From positions 1,240,001-1,304,000 of the forward strand of contig NZ_CP113116.1 in the NCBI RefSeq assembly GCF_026625985.1: a stretch of DNA of 64,000 nt, in the 5' to 3' direction. Origin of the DNA: Mycobacterium sp. Aquia_213. Lineage in GTDB: Bacteria > Actinomycetota > Actinomycetes > Mycobacteriales > Mycobacteriaceae. Both the position numbers and the translations under genes were made by a program. The notes beneath the pieces were generated by a model. The model had not been told where the DNA came from, ran no database searches, and saw only the letters and a list, made by a program, of their open reading frames with translations. Shown in pieces: positions 48,512-56,947 of this stretch; the first letter of the stretch is position 1; each line of letters begins with the position of its first letter.

Positions 48512-49012
48512 TTATTGCGACTCGTCCGCAGTGAAGACGTCGATCGGCCGACCGAGTGTCAACATCACCAACGGGATTTGACGGCTGGTCGACTGCTGAT
48601 AAGTGATATACGGCGGGTACAGGTGGGCCATATACGCCCACACCTGATGGCGTTCCTCGCCTTCGGGTTCTCGCCACGTTGCCTCGAACGCTTGGGTTGC
48701 GATCTGCACGCCGATCGTGGTGCTCGCCAACACATTCAAGTACCAACCCGGATGAGTGTCGGCACCGCCCTTCGATGCGACGATCACGATCTCGCCACCG
48801 AAGTTACCGTAGATCAACGGCCGGACATGAACGTTCGCCGACTTGCGACCCACACATTTGATCAAGCAGTTCGTGGTCATCGCACGGCCCCCGATCGCAC
48901 TCAGGTCCAGGATGTGGCCCCGGGTGCCACCGGAGCTCAGATAGGACTCGAGGTGCTCGCTGATCCAGTCGCCTCGCGCTGCTCGGATCGCGGCGGCATC
49001 GGCGTCGCCCAT
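48512..49012 (-). CDS. F420-dependent nitroreductase-fold protein (Ddn family), copy A
   Basis: A 166-residue split-barrel protein of the deazaflavin-dependent nitroreductase family. Characteristic parts are LIKCVGRKSANVHVRPLIYG, IVIVASKGGADTHPGWYLN and AYMAHLYPPYITYQQST. Members use reduced F420 to reduce quinones or xenobiotics. ATG start. It converges on the VOC gene (15-base gap). Here the usual TTGRKSG is VGRKSA, but the Pro-x-W-Y-x-N block is intact. Substrate unknown. Confidence 0.78.
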   Translation of the reverse strand: MGDADAAAIRAARGDWISEHLESYLSSGGTRGHILDLSAIGGRAMTTNCLIKCVGRKSANVHVRPLIYGNFGGEIVIVASKGGADTHPGWYLNVLASTTIGVQIATQAFEATWREPEGEERHQVWAYMAHLYPPYITYQQSTSRQIPLVMLTLGRPIDVFTADESQ

Positions 49013-49181
49013 GGGTGGCTCCTAAACGTAGACGGGGCGAAGGTGATTGGACTGAACCTGCGTCGTTGACTTCGCCGGGCGCAATCATGTAACCATGAGC
49101 CCGCCAACAGGGTCGCGCCGGAGTTTCGCTTCCACGGTTAGCGGCGCAGACTGATGCTTTGACCGGGAAGCGAGACTCGCG

Positions 49182-49556
49182 ATGCATGACGACGACGTGC
49201 GCGATGCGCTACGGCGCCACTGGGCGGCCTCGGACGCGAACGACTTCGACGCCGAGCACGAAATCTACCGCGACGATGCGGTGCTCGAATATCCGCAATC
49301 GGGCGAGCGCATCCGAGGTCGACAGAACATCCAGGCGTCGCGTGCCGCGCAGCCGAACTCGAAGCGATTCACCGTGCGCCGGCTGCTGGGTGGCGGCGAT
49401 CTCTGGATCAGCGAACTCGTCCTCACCTACGACGAGCAACCGTTCTACGTGGTGAGCATCATGGAATTCGACGGCGGGGAAGTGGTCCACGAAGCCCAGT
49501 ACTTCGGGGAAGCGTTCGAGCCGGGACCGTCGCGCGCTCAGTTCGTCGAACACTAG
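49182..49556 (+). CDS. SnoaL/NTF2-like small protein
   Basis: A 124-residue cone-fold protein: helical start RDALRRHWAASDANDFDAEHEIY, then YRDDAVLEYPQSGERIRGRQNIQASRA, typical of SnoaL-like polyketide cyclases and related binding proteins. ATG start with a weak GGGAAG upstream. Substrate and role are unknown; a second protein of similar type lies two genes downstream. Confidence 0.72.
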   Translation: MHDDDVRDALRRHWAASDANDFDAEHEIYRDDAVLEYPQSGERIRGRQNIQASRAAQPNSKRFTVRRLLGGGDLWISELVLTYDEQPFYVVSIMEFDGGEVVHEAQYFGEAFEPGPSRAQFVEH

Positions 49557-49600
49557 CGGTGACGTCGCGGGCCGACCATTCTTAGGAGATGGCGACGGTA

Positions 49601-49951
49601 ATGCGCACCAGACCGTGGGTTCGGCTATTGGTGGGTAGCGGGGTGGCGTTGTCCGCTTTGGGCCTGGCCGGCGGTGTTGCTGCGGCGGCTCCGGCCCCCG
49701 TGCCCAGCAACCACTGGTGCCCCGGTCAGCAGTGGGATCCGGCCTGGGGTACCAGCTATCACTGGGACTGGAATCAGTGCCACGACTGGCAAGGCCCGGC
49801 ACCGGCGGGCTGGGGACCCTGGGGACCTCCGCCGCCGTGGGCGCCGCCAGCCCCGCCGCCACCGGCGTGGGCGCCTCAGGCTCACCTGATGTGGAACCCG
49901 ACCACCGGTGTGTGGGGATTCTTCAACAACGGAATATGGACGCCGGTGTAG
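49601..49951 (+). CDS. Small secreted Trp/Pro-rich protein
   Basis: A 116-residue protein with a clean signal peptide (MRTRPWVRLLVGSGVALSALG, cut near AAAAPAP). The mature part is rich in Trp, Pro and Ala, with two Cys (WCPGQQW and NQCHDW), PPPPWAPPAPPPP and a closing VWGFFNNGIWTPV. Start: AGGAG directly abuts an in-frame ATG four codons upstream, so the next ATG is preferred. Exported, possibly wall-associated; function unknown. Confidence 0.7.
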   Translation: MRTRPWVRLLVGSGVALSALGLAGGVAAAAPAPVPSNHWCPGQQWDPAWGTSYHWDWNQCHDWQGPAPAGWGPWGPPPPWAPPAPPPPAWAPQAHLMWNPTTGVWGFFNNGIWTPV

Positions 49952-49980
49952 CCCGACGCCGGCACGAAGGAGAATCGGAC

Positions 49981-50322
49981 ATGAGTGGTGTTCCCAGCCG
50001 TCAGGCACGCCTTGCCCACGCGGCACAGCATGCCGACTTGTGGAACGCGGGCAAGAAAGACGAATGGGTGGCATCGTGGCGGACCATCTGCCCGGGCGAG
50101 GTCCGCATGTTCGATCCGGTCGGTACCGCGGAGAAGCATGAGATGGCGTGGGTCTGCGAGAACCACTTCGGTACCGAACCGGACGTCCAAATGGCTTACA
50201 GCATCGAGACATTCGTCTGGGACGACGACGGCAACCTGCTAATCAAGACGTACTACCCGATGCCGGAATCGGTCGGCGCCGACAGCGATCCCTACCCGCA
50301 CCTGCTCGGGAACCAGCCGTAA
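49981..50322 (+). CDS. SnoaL-like (NTF2 fold) small protein, second
   Basis: A 113-residue protein: AAQHADLWNAGKKDEWVASWRTICPGEVRMFDPVGT with MAYSIETFVWDDDGNLLIKTYY, the pattern of SnoaL-like proteins. ATG preceded by AAGGAG eight bases upstream. It lies between the secreted Trp/Pro-rich protein and an F420-type protein on the same strand with short gaps, so it may be part of a small operon. Role unknown. Confidence 0.72.
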   Translation: MSGVPSRQARLAHAAQHADLWNAGKKDEWVASWRTICPGEVRMFDPVGTAEKHEMAWVCENHFGTEPDVQMAYSIETFVWDDDGNLLIKTYYPMPESVGADSDPYPHLLGNQP

Positions 50323-50343
50323 ACCAGACGGTAGGGTCGCCGC

Positions 50344-50853
50344 ATGCCGCTGCATTACGTCGACCCGACCGAGGAGTACGGCCGCTGGTATCGGGCGCTG
50401 GAGCGATTCGGCCGCTCGCGTACCGGCGGCTTCATGGCGCGGCACCTGTTCTGGCACATCGATCCGTGGCTGTATCGGGCAACGGGAGGGCGCTACCCGT
50501 CCATCCTTGGCGGGCTGTCGTCGGCGCCGTTGATCAGCACGGGCGCCAAATCAGGTCAGCCGCGCGAGCATCAACTCGCCTACTTCCACGATGGGCCTGA
50601 CGCGATCCTGGTCGCCTCGTATCTGGGACAGCCCAAGAACCCGCAGTGGTACCACAACCTGAAGGCTCACCCGGAATGCCGACTGGGCGACGAGAGCTTC
50701 GTCGCGGTGGAGGTCACCGATCCCGACGACTACGAGCGGCTGTACACGTTTGCCGAGCACGTCTGCGTCAACTACGGCGATTACCGGGTCAAGGCCGCTG
50801 CCCTGGGGCGACGGATTCCGGTTTTCCGCCTCCAGCCCGCGCCGGCGGGATAG
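50344..50853 (+). CDS. F420-dependent nitroreductase-fold protein (Ddn family), copy B
   Basis: A 169-residue protein with the classical Ddn blocks: LISTGAKSGQPREHQLAYFHDG, ILVASYLGQPKNPQWYHNLKAHPE and VFRLQPAPAG at the end. It should bind F420 and reduce a lipophilic or quinone-like acceptor. It is 22 bases after the SnoaL-like gene, hinting at joint action on one metabolite. It differs strongly from the minus-strand copy about 1.3 kb away. Confidence 0.8.
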   Translation: MPLHYVDPTEEYGRWYRALERFGRSRTGGFMARHLFWHIDPWLYRATGGRYPSILGGLSSAPLISTGAKSGQPREHQLAYFHDGPDAILVASYLGQPKNPQWYHNLKAHPECRLGDESFVAVEVTDPDDYERLYTFAEHVCVNYGDYRVKAAALGRRIPVFRLQPAPAG

Positions 50854-50951
50854 GGCCTGGCCAAGCCGGCTCAGCAGTACCGTTTCGAGAAATATGCATT
50901 CCCGTGACTTATTTGCTGTACGTGCGGCGCACGCCATTATTTAATTGACAG

Positions 50952-51551
50952 GTGATGCACGCCACAAATTTTGGCTTGCTAACTATCTTGTTGCTAGTGT
51001 CCCTCGGCATGATTGTTCTTGCATCGTTGATGTCGCTGATCAATCAGGTATCCGGGACGCCCTATATTGTGGGTGGAGATTCTCCTGCGGGTACCGATTG
51101 TTCGGGACTTGTCTCGTGGGTTGTCAATGCGGCAACCGACAGGCCGGTTTACGGAGACCGATTTAATACTGGAAATGAAGAAGCCGCGCTTTTGGCGCGG
51201 GGCTTTCAATATGGCACGGCTCCCAACGCGTTGGTTGTCGGCTGGAACGGTGGCCACACGGCAGTGACCCTGCCGGACGGCACCCCGGTGTCCAGCGGCG
51301 AGCGTGGCGGGGTGCACGTCGGTGGTGCGGGCGCTTACCAGCCCGGATTCACGCACCACATGTTCTTGCCGATGCCGCCGGACGGTGACGGCGCTCCAAT
51401 GGGGCTGCCCCGTCTGCCGCCTCCGCCGCCGGACGCACCACCTCCGCCGCCGGATGCACCGGCCGTTTTGGTTGGTGCCGTGGCGCCCGACATGCCGGCT
51501 CCGCCGGCCCCGGAATTGCCGCCTCCCGGCAATCCCGGAATTCCGAGTTGA
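50952..51551 (+). CDS. Membrane-anchored NlpC/P60-like hydrolase with Pro-rich tail
   Basis: A 199-residue protein. An N-terminal hydrophobic helix (residues 7-30) leads to a short papain-like core with TDCSGLVSWV (Cys50) and NGGHTAVTLPDG (His102), as in NlpC/P60 peptidoglycan hydrolases. The last about 60 residues are PPPPPDAPPPPP-like. GTG was taken as start; ATG directly after is equal. The 5' region is visibly richer in A+T than its neighbours. The core is short, so it may be specialised or phage-derived. Confidence 0.65.
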   Translation: MMHATNFGLLTILLLVSLGMIVLASLMSLINQVSGTPYIVGGDSPAGTDCSGLVSWVVNAATDRPVYGDRFNTGNEEAALLARGFQYGTAPNALVVGWNGGHTAVTLPDGTPVSSGERGGVHVGGAGAYQPGFTHHMFLPMPPDGDGAPMGLPRLPPPPPDAPPPPPDAPAVLVGAVAPDMPAPPAPELPPPGNPGIPS

Positions 51552-51923
51552 TAAAGAATCGGATTGCGCAAGCGTTATCTTTTTTCGCAGAAAGAACTGC
51601 GACATGGATCACACTGATCGCATTGCGTGCTGGGATCAGTGAAGTAGTCGTAGAAACCACATCGTTGTGGGCTACGTCACATTCTCCTGAAGGCCGGCGC
51701 AAATCCGATTAGCGCACAACCAATGCAAAGTCCGCCTAGACGTCAATTCAGACATCTAGGCGGACTTTGCTGTTGCGGTGAGTCAGGGGCCACACGGACC
51801 CGAAATGCCACTCCTGTCACAGCACGCACCTGGGCCGCCCCGGCGGCCCATATATCCTGGCGCTGGCCGCCCAGGATGGGTAGGCAAGCGCGTTGGGAGC
51901 TGCGAGCACGAGCGGGGACCGCA
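51552..51923. other. Gene-free 372-base stretch with strong hairpin
   Basis: No convincing coding frame. The left half is A+T-rich and contains a small CGCAG/CTGCG hairpin after a T run. A perfect 16-base stem follows, listed separately. Near the right end ATCCTGG and CCAGGAT form a 7-base stem. A small RNA ending at the long stem is possible but unproven. Confidence 0.5.
51725..51770. terminator. Perfect 16-base inverted repeat, candidate terminator
   Basis: GCAAAGTCCGCCTAGA and its exact complement are separated by a 14-base loop. A T/G-rich tail (TGTTGCGG) follows. It sits about 170 bases after the NlpC/P60-like gene and 150 before the ABM gene. The stem is long enough to stop transcription in either direction. 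Confidence 0.6.
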
Positions 51924-52247
51924 ATGATCTTCATCGTCGTCAAGTTCGAAACCAAACCCGACTGGGCCGACCGCTGGCCGGACCTGGTTGCCTCGTTCAC
52001 CGCGGCCACCCGCGCCGAAGCGGGCAACCTGTGGTTCGAGTGGTCGCGCAGCCTGGAGAACCCTGCGGAGTACGTCTTGGTCGAGGCGTTCCGCGACGGT
52101 GACGCCGGCGGTGTCCACGTCAACAGCGATCACTTCAAGCAGGCGATGCAAGAGCTTCCGCAGGCGCTGAAGTCGACGCCCAAGATCATCAGTCAGACGA
52201 TCGACGGGACGGGCTGGTCCGAGATGGGGGAGATGACGGTCGACTAG
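51924..52247 (+). CDS. Antibiotic-biosynthesis-monooxygenase (ABM) domain protein
   Basis: A 107-residue ferredoxin-like single ABM domain: IVVKFETKPDWADRWPDLV, EAGNLWFEWSRSLENPAEYVLVEAFRD and a GGVHVNSDHFKQAM segment with the characteristic His. It is the size of Rv1117, which I recall at this locus. Members act as cofactor-free quinol monooxygenases or heme/antibiotic-related enzymes. ATG with GGGGA upstream. Its stop lies at the end of the convergent monooxygenase pseudogene. Confidence 0.8.
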   Translation: MIFIVVKFETKPDWADRWPDLVASFTAATRAEAGNLWFEWSRSLENPAEYVLVEAFRDGDAGGVHVNSDHFKQAMQELPQALKSTPKIISQTIDGTGWSEMGEMTVD

Positions 52248-53807
52248 CCGCCGTGTCGAGCGCCGTGGGTGCTGGCGGCTACCTCAGAGTGGAGTTCGAC
52301 TGGGCCTAGCGACGCTCGGTCGACGGCTCGGCCGAAGACCATGGCCTCCCCGATCCGGTCAAACTGATTGTCGACCGCGTCCGCGAGATAGTTCTGTCCG
52401 ACCTTCCACGGCCGCCTGGTGCCGGATTTAGGGAGCGCATCCGGGGAGCGTAAGACGTAGCTTGCCTTGAGATCCCACAGCTGTTTCTCCGGCATGGGCT
52501 GCTCGCCACATTGCGGGTAGGCGTAGGTGTAGCCACGAGATATCATGTACGCCAGCAGCTTTGCTGCGGCCCGGGCGATCATGTCGGCACGCAGTGTCCA
52601 CGAGGCATTGGTGTAGCCCACGCACCAAAACAGGTTGGGCACCTCGTCAAGCATGTGCGCCTTGTAGACGAAGCGATCCTGCGGATTGATCTCACTGCCG
52701 TCGAGGCTGATCCGTACCCCGCCAAACGCCTGAAGTCGTAAACCGGTTGCGGTAACCACGATGTCGGCGTCCAAATGCCGACCCGACTTCAGCGCGATAC
52801 CGGTGGCGTCGAAGTGGTCGATGTGGTCGGTGACCATCTCGACCCGGCCGTCGCTGATGGCGTTATACAAGTCGGCGTCGGGTATCAGGCACAGCCGCTG
52901 ATCCCATGGGTCGTACCGCGGCTTGAAGTGCGTGTCGACGTCATAGCCCCGGGGCAGATTTTTGACCGCCAAATGGCGCAACCACCACTTCATGATGGCC
53001 GGCGCACTGCGCGCGAAAAGGAATGTCATGGCCTCAGAAAGCGCAAAGCGCTGTCGAAGTATCCGGTGAGCTACGTTGCGTGGCAACGCTTTACGCGTGG
53101 CATTGGCGAACGCACTGCGCCTCGACCCGGGCATGAGATAGGAGGGCGAGCGCTGTAGCATGCTGACTCTTGCGGCTCGCTTTGCTAGCGACGGGATCAA
53201 CGACACCGCGGTGGCTCCGCTACCTACGACCACCACGTTCGCGCCCGAATAATCGAGTTCCGGAGGCCAGTGCTGCGGATGTACGACGGCGCCGCCGAAC
53301 CGCTCGACACCCGGCAAGTCGGGGGTGTACCCGTCGTCGTAGTTGTAATAGCCGGATCCGAAGAAGACGAACCTAGCGCGGTAGGACCGCTCGACTCCGT
53401 CTTGCGCAGCGGTGACCGTCCAGGTGTCCGTAGCTGAATTCCATTCCGCAGAGCGGACATAGCTGCCGAACCGAATGTGACGGTCGATCCCGAATTTGTG
53501 CGCAGTCCTCGTCAGGTACTCGCGAATCTGGTCGCCACTGGCGACCGCTTCCTGGTGGACCCAGGGCTCGTAGGGAAAGGAGAGCGTGTAGATCGAACGT
53601 GTCGGAGCGAACGCCCGGGTATCGGAACAGATCCCAGGTGCCACCAATTTGGTTGCGTCGCTCCAAGATCGTGTAGCTCAGTTGTGGATTGCGCTGCAGG
53701 ATCCGGTAGGCCGCGCCGATTCCGGAGATACCGGCGCCGATGATGATGAGGTCGTAGCTGTCCAGGTCGCCGTTGTCGTCGCCGACGCGCTGGGGACTTA
53801 CCGTCAT
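52244..53807 (-). pseudogene. Flavin-containing Baeyer-Villiger-type monooxygenase, frameshifted
   Basis: EthA/MymA-like enzyme of about 520 residues, using FAD and NADPH to insert oxygen into ketones or S-atoms. The N-terminal segment holds LIIIGAGISGIGAAYRI and GGTWDLFRYPGVRSD; the frame then breaks and continues with IYTLSFPYEPW, VVVVGSGATAVSL, LPRGYDVDTHFKPRYDPWDQR and VGYTNASWTL. Near 53591-53600 there are ten bases where family alignment needs nine, so one extra base. Everything else is intact, so it is either a recent mutation or a read error. ATG with AGGGAG upstream. Confidence 0.75.
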
Positions 53808-53850
53808 TGCAAGCTCCCTATGAATTGCGCTATGGGTGACCACTGCCACT

Positions 53851-53871
53851 CATTACGTTAACGCGTAAATG
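53851..53871. promoter_or_regulatory. Palindromic site upstream of the monooxygenase
   Basis: CATTACG and CGTAAATG flank TTAACG, an imperfect dyad about 44 bases before the monooxygenase start codon. It could bind a dimeric repressor; no regulator can be named. Confidence 0.3.
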
Positions 53872-53944
53872 GTTTGTCTGCAATATATTTGGAGAACGAT
53901 TCAATGAGAACTGTTGGTGCCGTAGATGTTAACGAACGTGCTTG

Positions 53945-56800
53945 TCAGTCGGCTTTGATTGGAAGCCCTTGACATGTCGTGATGTAACCAATGTCCGGCG
54001 ATATCCAGGCCTGCCATTGTTGTCGGCTCATATTGTCCTCGATCTTGCTGCACAACATGTCTGGCGTCGCGACAGCGGGCCACAGCTCAATGGTGGTGTC
54101 GTCACCGGCGGTTGCAATGCGCCTTCCATCGGGACTGAATGCCACGGCGAACACGGCCGAGTTCATGGCTATTGGCTCCATGACTGGTCGCTGATCGCCC
54201 GCGTTCCACAGTCGTACCGCGCGGTCGCGGCTACCTGATACGACGTACCGCCCATCAGGGCTGAAAACTGCATCCTGAACTGAGGCAAGGTGTCCCGTCA
54301 TCGGTTTACCGATCGACTGCCCCCTCTCGACGTTCCACAACCGCACAGTCTGATCAAGACTTCCGCTAACGAGACTGTGACCATCTGGGCTAAACGCGAC
54401 GCTGTTGACGGACTCGACATGTCCCCGCAGGGGACCGCCGATGGGCTGGCCGGTGTCGGCGTTCCACAATCTGACCGTCTCGTCCGAGCTACCGCTTGCC
54501 AAACGATGCCCGTCAGGACTGAACGCGACCCCGTTGACAACGTCGTCGTGTCCCAAAAGTGGTGGTAATAGCGGCTGGCCGGTGTCGGCGTCCCACACTC
54601 GCACACTGTGGTCGTAACCACTGCTCACCAGGCGGTGACCGTCGCTACTGAACGCCACACTGGTGACGGCGCCCGTGTGTCCGAGCAGAGGCGGCAGCAG
54701 CGGCTGGCCGGTGGCGGCATCCCACACCCGCACTGTGCCGTCTTGGCCTGCGCTCGCGACGCGACGTCCATCACCGCTGAACGTCACACCGTTTACGCCG
54801 CCTTGGTGTCCGCTGAGCGGCTGCAACAGCGGCTGGCCGGTGTCGGCGTTCCACAATCTCACGGTTTCGTCGCCGCTGGCGGTCGCTAGTCGGTGTCCAT
54901 CGGGGCTGAACGCGACGCTGGTTACCACGTCGGTATGGCCGGTGATGCGTTGGTTGATGTTCCACAGCCGCAGGGTGTGGTCACGCGAGACGCTGGCAAG
55001 GTGTTGCCCGTCGGCGCTGAACGCCACCGACATGACCTGTGCGAAGTGTCCGACAAGCGGCGGCCCGAGTGGTTTCAAGGTGTATGGATCCCACAGGCGC
55101 ACAGTCGCATCGGTGCTGGCGCTGGCCAGGGTGTGTCCATCGGGATTGAATGCCACCTGAAAGACCGCGGCGCCGTCGATGTGGGCCGTGCTGATCGGTT
55201 GACCGGTGGCGGCATTCCAGAGGCGTATTGACCAGTCATCCCCCGCGCTCGCCAGGTGATGCCCGTCTGGGCTGAAGGTGACAGTAAGTACCCCACTGGT
55301 GTGTCCGATGAAGGGTTGACCGATGGGTTGACCGGTGTCGGAATTCCACAGCCGCACAGTGTTATCCAGGCTGGCGCTGGCCAGGCGGTGCCCATCCGGG
55401 CTAAAGGCCACAGACCTCACGGCGGCCCGATGTCCTTTGATTGCAGGGAATAGCGGCCGTCCCGTGTCGACATTCCACAGCGACACGGTGCCGTCTTGGG
55501 CCGCGCTGGCGAGTCGATGCCCATCGGGGCTGAACGCCAGACTGTGTACCGCGCCGGCGCGGCCTTTCAGCGGTTCGCCAATTGTCTTTGCGGTGTCGGC
55601 GTTCCACAACCGGATAGTGCCGTCCCAGCTGCCGCTAGCGAGCAGGTGGCCGTCGGGGCTAAACGCGACACTGGCGAGATCGGCGGTGTGTCCCAGCAGC
55701 GGGTCCCCGATCGGTTGACCGGTGTCGGCGTTCCACAGCCGGATGCCACAGGCGTCACCCGTGGCGATACGGTGCCCGTCGGGACTGTAGGCGACGGAGA
55801 ACCCGTCCGAACCGATGTCCACAATTCGTGACGTCGTCGCACGGACTGCTACCGCGTGCAGAAGCGCGCCGTCGTCTTGCTGGGGCGCCAATCTGCCGGC
55901 GGCCAGGATCTCCTGGAATGCCTTGACGTCACCGCCCTGATTGGCCCAGGCCAGCATGTCGGCGCCTTCTTTGTTGAGACGCGAAGCAATCGCCTCGTCG
56001 CGCTGCTGCAACGCGTCGCGGCGCTGCTGGATGGCTTCTCGTCCCTTCACGACCGCGAATGACGCTGCCACTAGCGCGATTACCGTAAGCGCGGCAAGGG
56101 CTGCGACCGCCGCCGCCCGCAGGCGGCGGAAACGGCGCTGTTCTCGGAGATCGTCGCTGGCTAATTCGTCTTTGGGCTTGCCATGGATGGGCGCGGCCAG
56201 CGCGGTGATTTTGTCTCGGAAGACCAAGTCGCCCAGGTCCCATGGCGCGTGACCGCTGACGTCGATGAATAGGGGTTCGGCCGGCAGTGCACCGGGCTCG
56301 GTCAGCGCCGGAGGTCCAGCATTGGACAGCAGCGGGTCAAATCTCGAATTTTCGGTGTCCCACTGAATGTGGCCCTCGGCGACCACCATGATCAGGTTCT
56401 CGTGCCCGCGGTGTTCGAGCCAGTAACTGACTTCCCTGTTCACCCAGTACGAGGCGGCCGCCTGGGGCGAGAGGACCAGAATCAGGTACTGGGCGCGATC
56501 CAGCGCATCGGTGATTCGGCCCCACAAGTCCGGAGCGGCCGTCAGATCGGTGTCATCGCGAAACACTCGCAGCGCGCGCAGTTGACCGAACCGCCGCCCA
56601 ATTTTGTGCAAGCCTGTTTGAATCGCGGTCGTGACCGCGCGATCACGGTGGCAATAAGACAGGAATGCGTGGTATTCGGTGTGAGCTCGTGGGCTGGACG
56701 CGCCGACGGATTGCGTTCCCATCGGTTGCGAAATGTTAGTCGCACCGGGCGAAGGCCGGGGGGATCCGGGCCAAACTTCTGGCCCTAATTGCAATCCCAT
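53945..56800 (-). CDS. TIR domain - transmembrane - 14 x WD40 protein
   Basis: A 951-residue protein. Residues about 42-180 are a TIR domain (YHAFLSYCHRDRA start). It keeps the likely NADase glutamate (Glu123) in SYWVNREVSYW, the position matching the catalytic Glu of SARM1-type TIRs. A basic stretch and one membrane helix (about 229-251) follow, then a coiled linker. From about 331, 14 WD40 units such as VAFSPDGHRLASGSSDETVRLWNADTGQP make two seven-blade propellers. GGAAG precedes the ATG. A shared 16-base operator-like site lies 86 bases upstream. No close M. tuberculosis counterpart is known to me. A role in immunity or signalling is inference. Confidence 0.88.
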   Translation of the reverse strand: MGLQLGPEVWPGSPRPSPGATNISQPMGTQSVGASSPRAHTEYHAFLSYCHRDRAVTTAIQTGLHKIGRRFGQLRALRVFRDDTDLTAAPDLWGRITDALDRAQYLILVLSPQAAASYWVNREVSYWLEHRGHENLIMVVAEGHIQWDTENSRFDPLLSNAGPPALTEPGALPAEPLFIDVSGHAPWDLGDLVFRDKITALAAPIHGKPKDELASDDLREQRRFRRLRAAAVAALAALTVIALVAASFAVVKGREAIQQRRDALQQRDEAIASRLNKEGADMLAWANQGGDVKAFQEILAAGRLAPQQDDGALLHAVAVRATTSRIVDIGSDGFSVAYSPDGHRIATGDACGIRLWNADTGQPIGDPLLGHTADLASVAFSPDGHLLASGSWDGTIRLWNADTAKTIGEPLKGRAGAVHSLAFSPDGHRLASAAQDGTVSLWNVDTGRPLFPAIKGHRAAVRSVAFSPDGHRLASASLDNTVRLWNSDTGQPIGQPFIGHTSGVLTVTFSPDGHHLASAGDDWSIRLWNAATGQPISTAHIDGAAVFQVAFNPDGHTLASASTDATVRLWDPYTLKPLGPPLVGHFAQVMSVAFSADGQHLASVSRDHTLRLWNINQRITGHTDVVTSVAFSPDGHRLATASGDETVRLWNADTGQPLLQPLSGHQGGVNGVTFSGDGRRVASAGQDGTVRVWDAATGQPLLPPLLGHTGAVTSVAFSSDGHRLVSSGYDHSVRVWDADTGQPLLPPLLGHDDVVNGVAFSPDGHRLASGSSDETVRLWNADTGQPIGGPLRGHVESVNSVAFSPDGHSLVSGSLDQTVRLWNVERGQSIGKPMTGHLASVQDAVFSPDGRYVVSGSRDRAVRLWNAGDQRPVMEPIAMNSAVFAVAFSPDGRRIATAGDDTTIELWPAVATPDMLCSKIEDNMSRQQWQAWISPDIGYITTCQGLPIKAD

Positions 56801-56885
56801 GACGCTTCCGCTGTGGAACGGAGTGTGAGGACTTTGCCGCTTGGTCGCTTCGTTAGCGGAACCATAGTGAGAACCCTTGGTCTAT

Positions 56886-56901
56886 GTCGAAAATTCGGCA
56901 C
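56886..56901 (-). promoter_or_regulatory. Shared operator-like site upstream of the TIR-WD40 gene
   Basis: On the minus strand it reads GTGCCGAATTTTCGAC. It agrees with the sites before the RyR/TrkA-N and IclR genes in the pattern GTGYYGAATWWYCGAC. A TATAGC element lies eight bases upstream of it on the minus strand, so the site may overlap the transcription start. Confidence 0.55.
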
Positions 56902-56947
56902 CAGGAACGGCTATACGACGCAAACATAGTAGTGTCGGGCATTGCCG

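Noticed and set aside
53945..55820. Regularly spaced repeats that might look like a CRISPR array
   Set aside because: They are in frame, about 129 bases long and encode WD40 blades; no short identical repeats with unique spacers.
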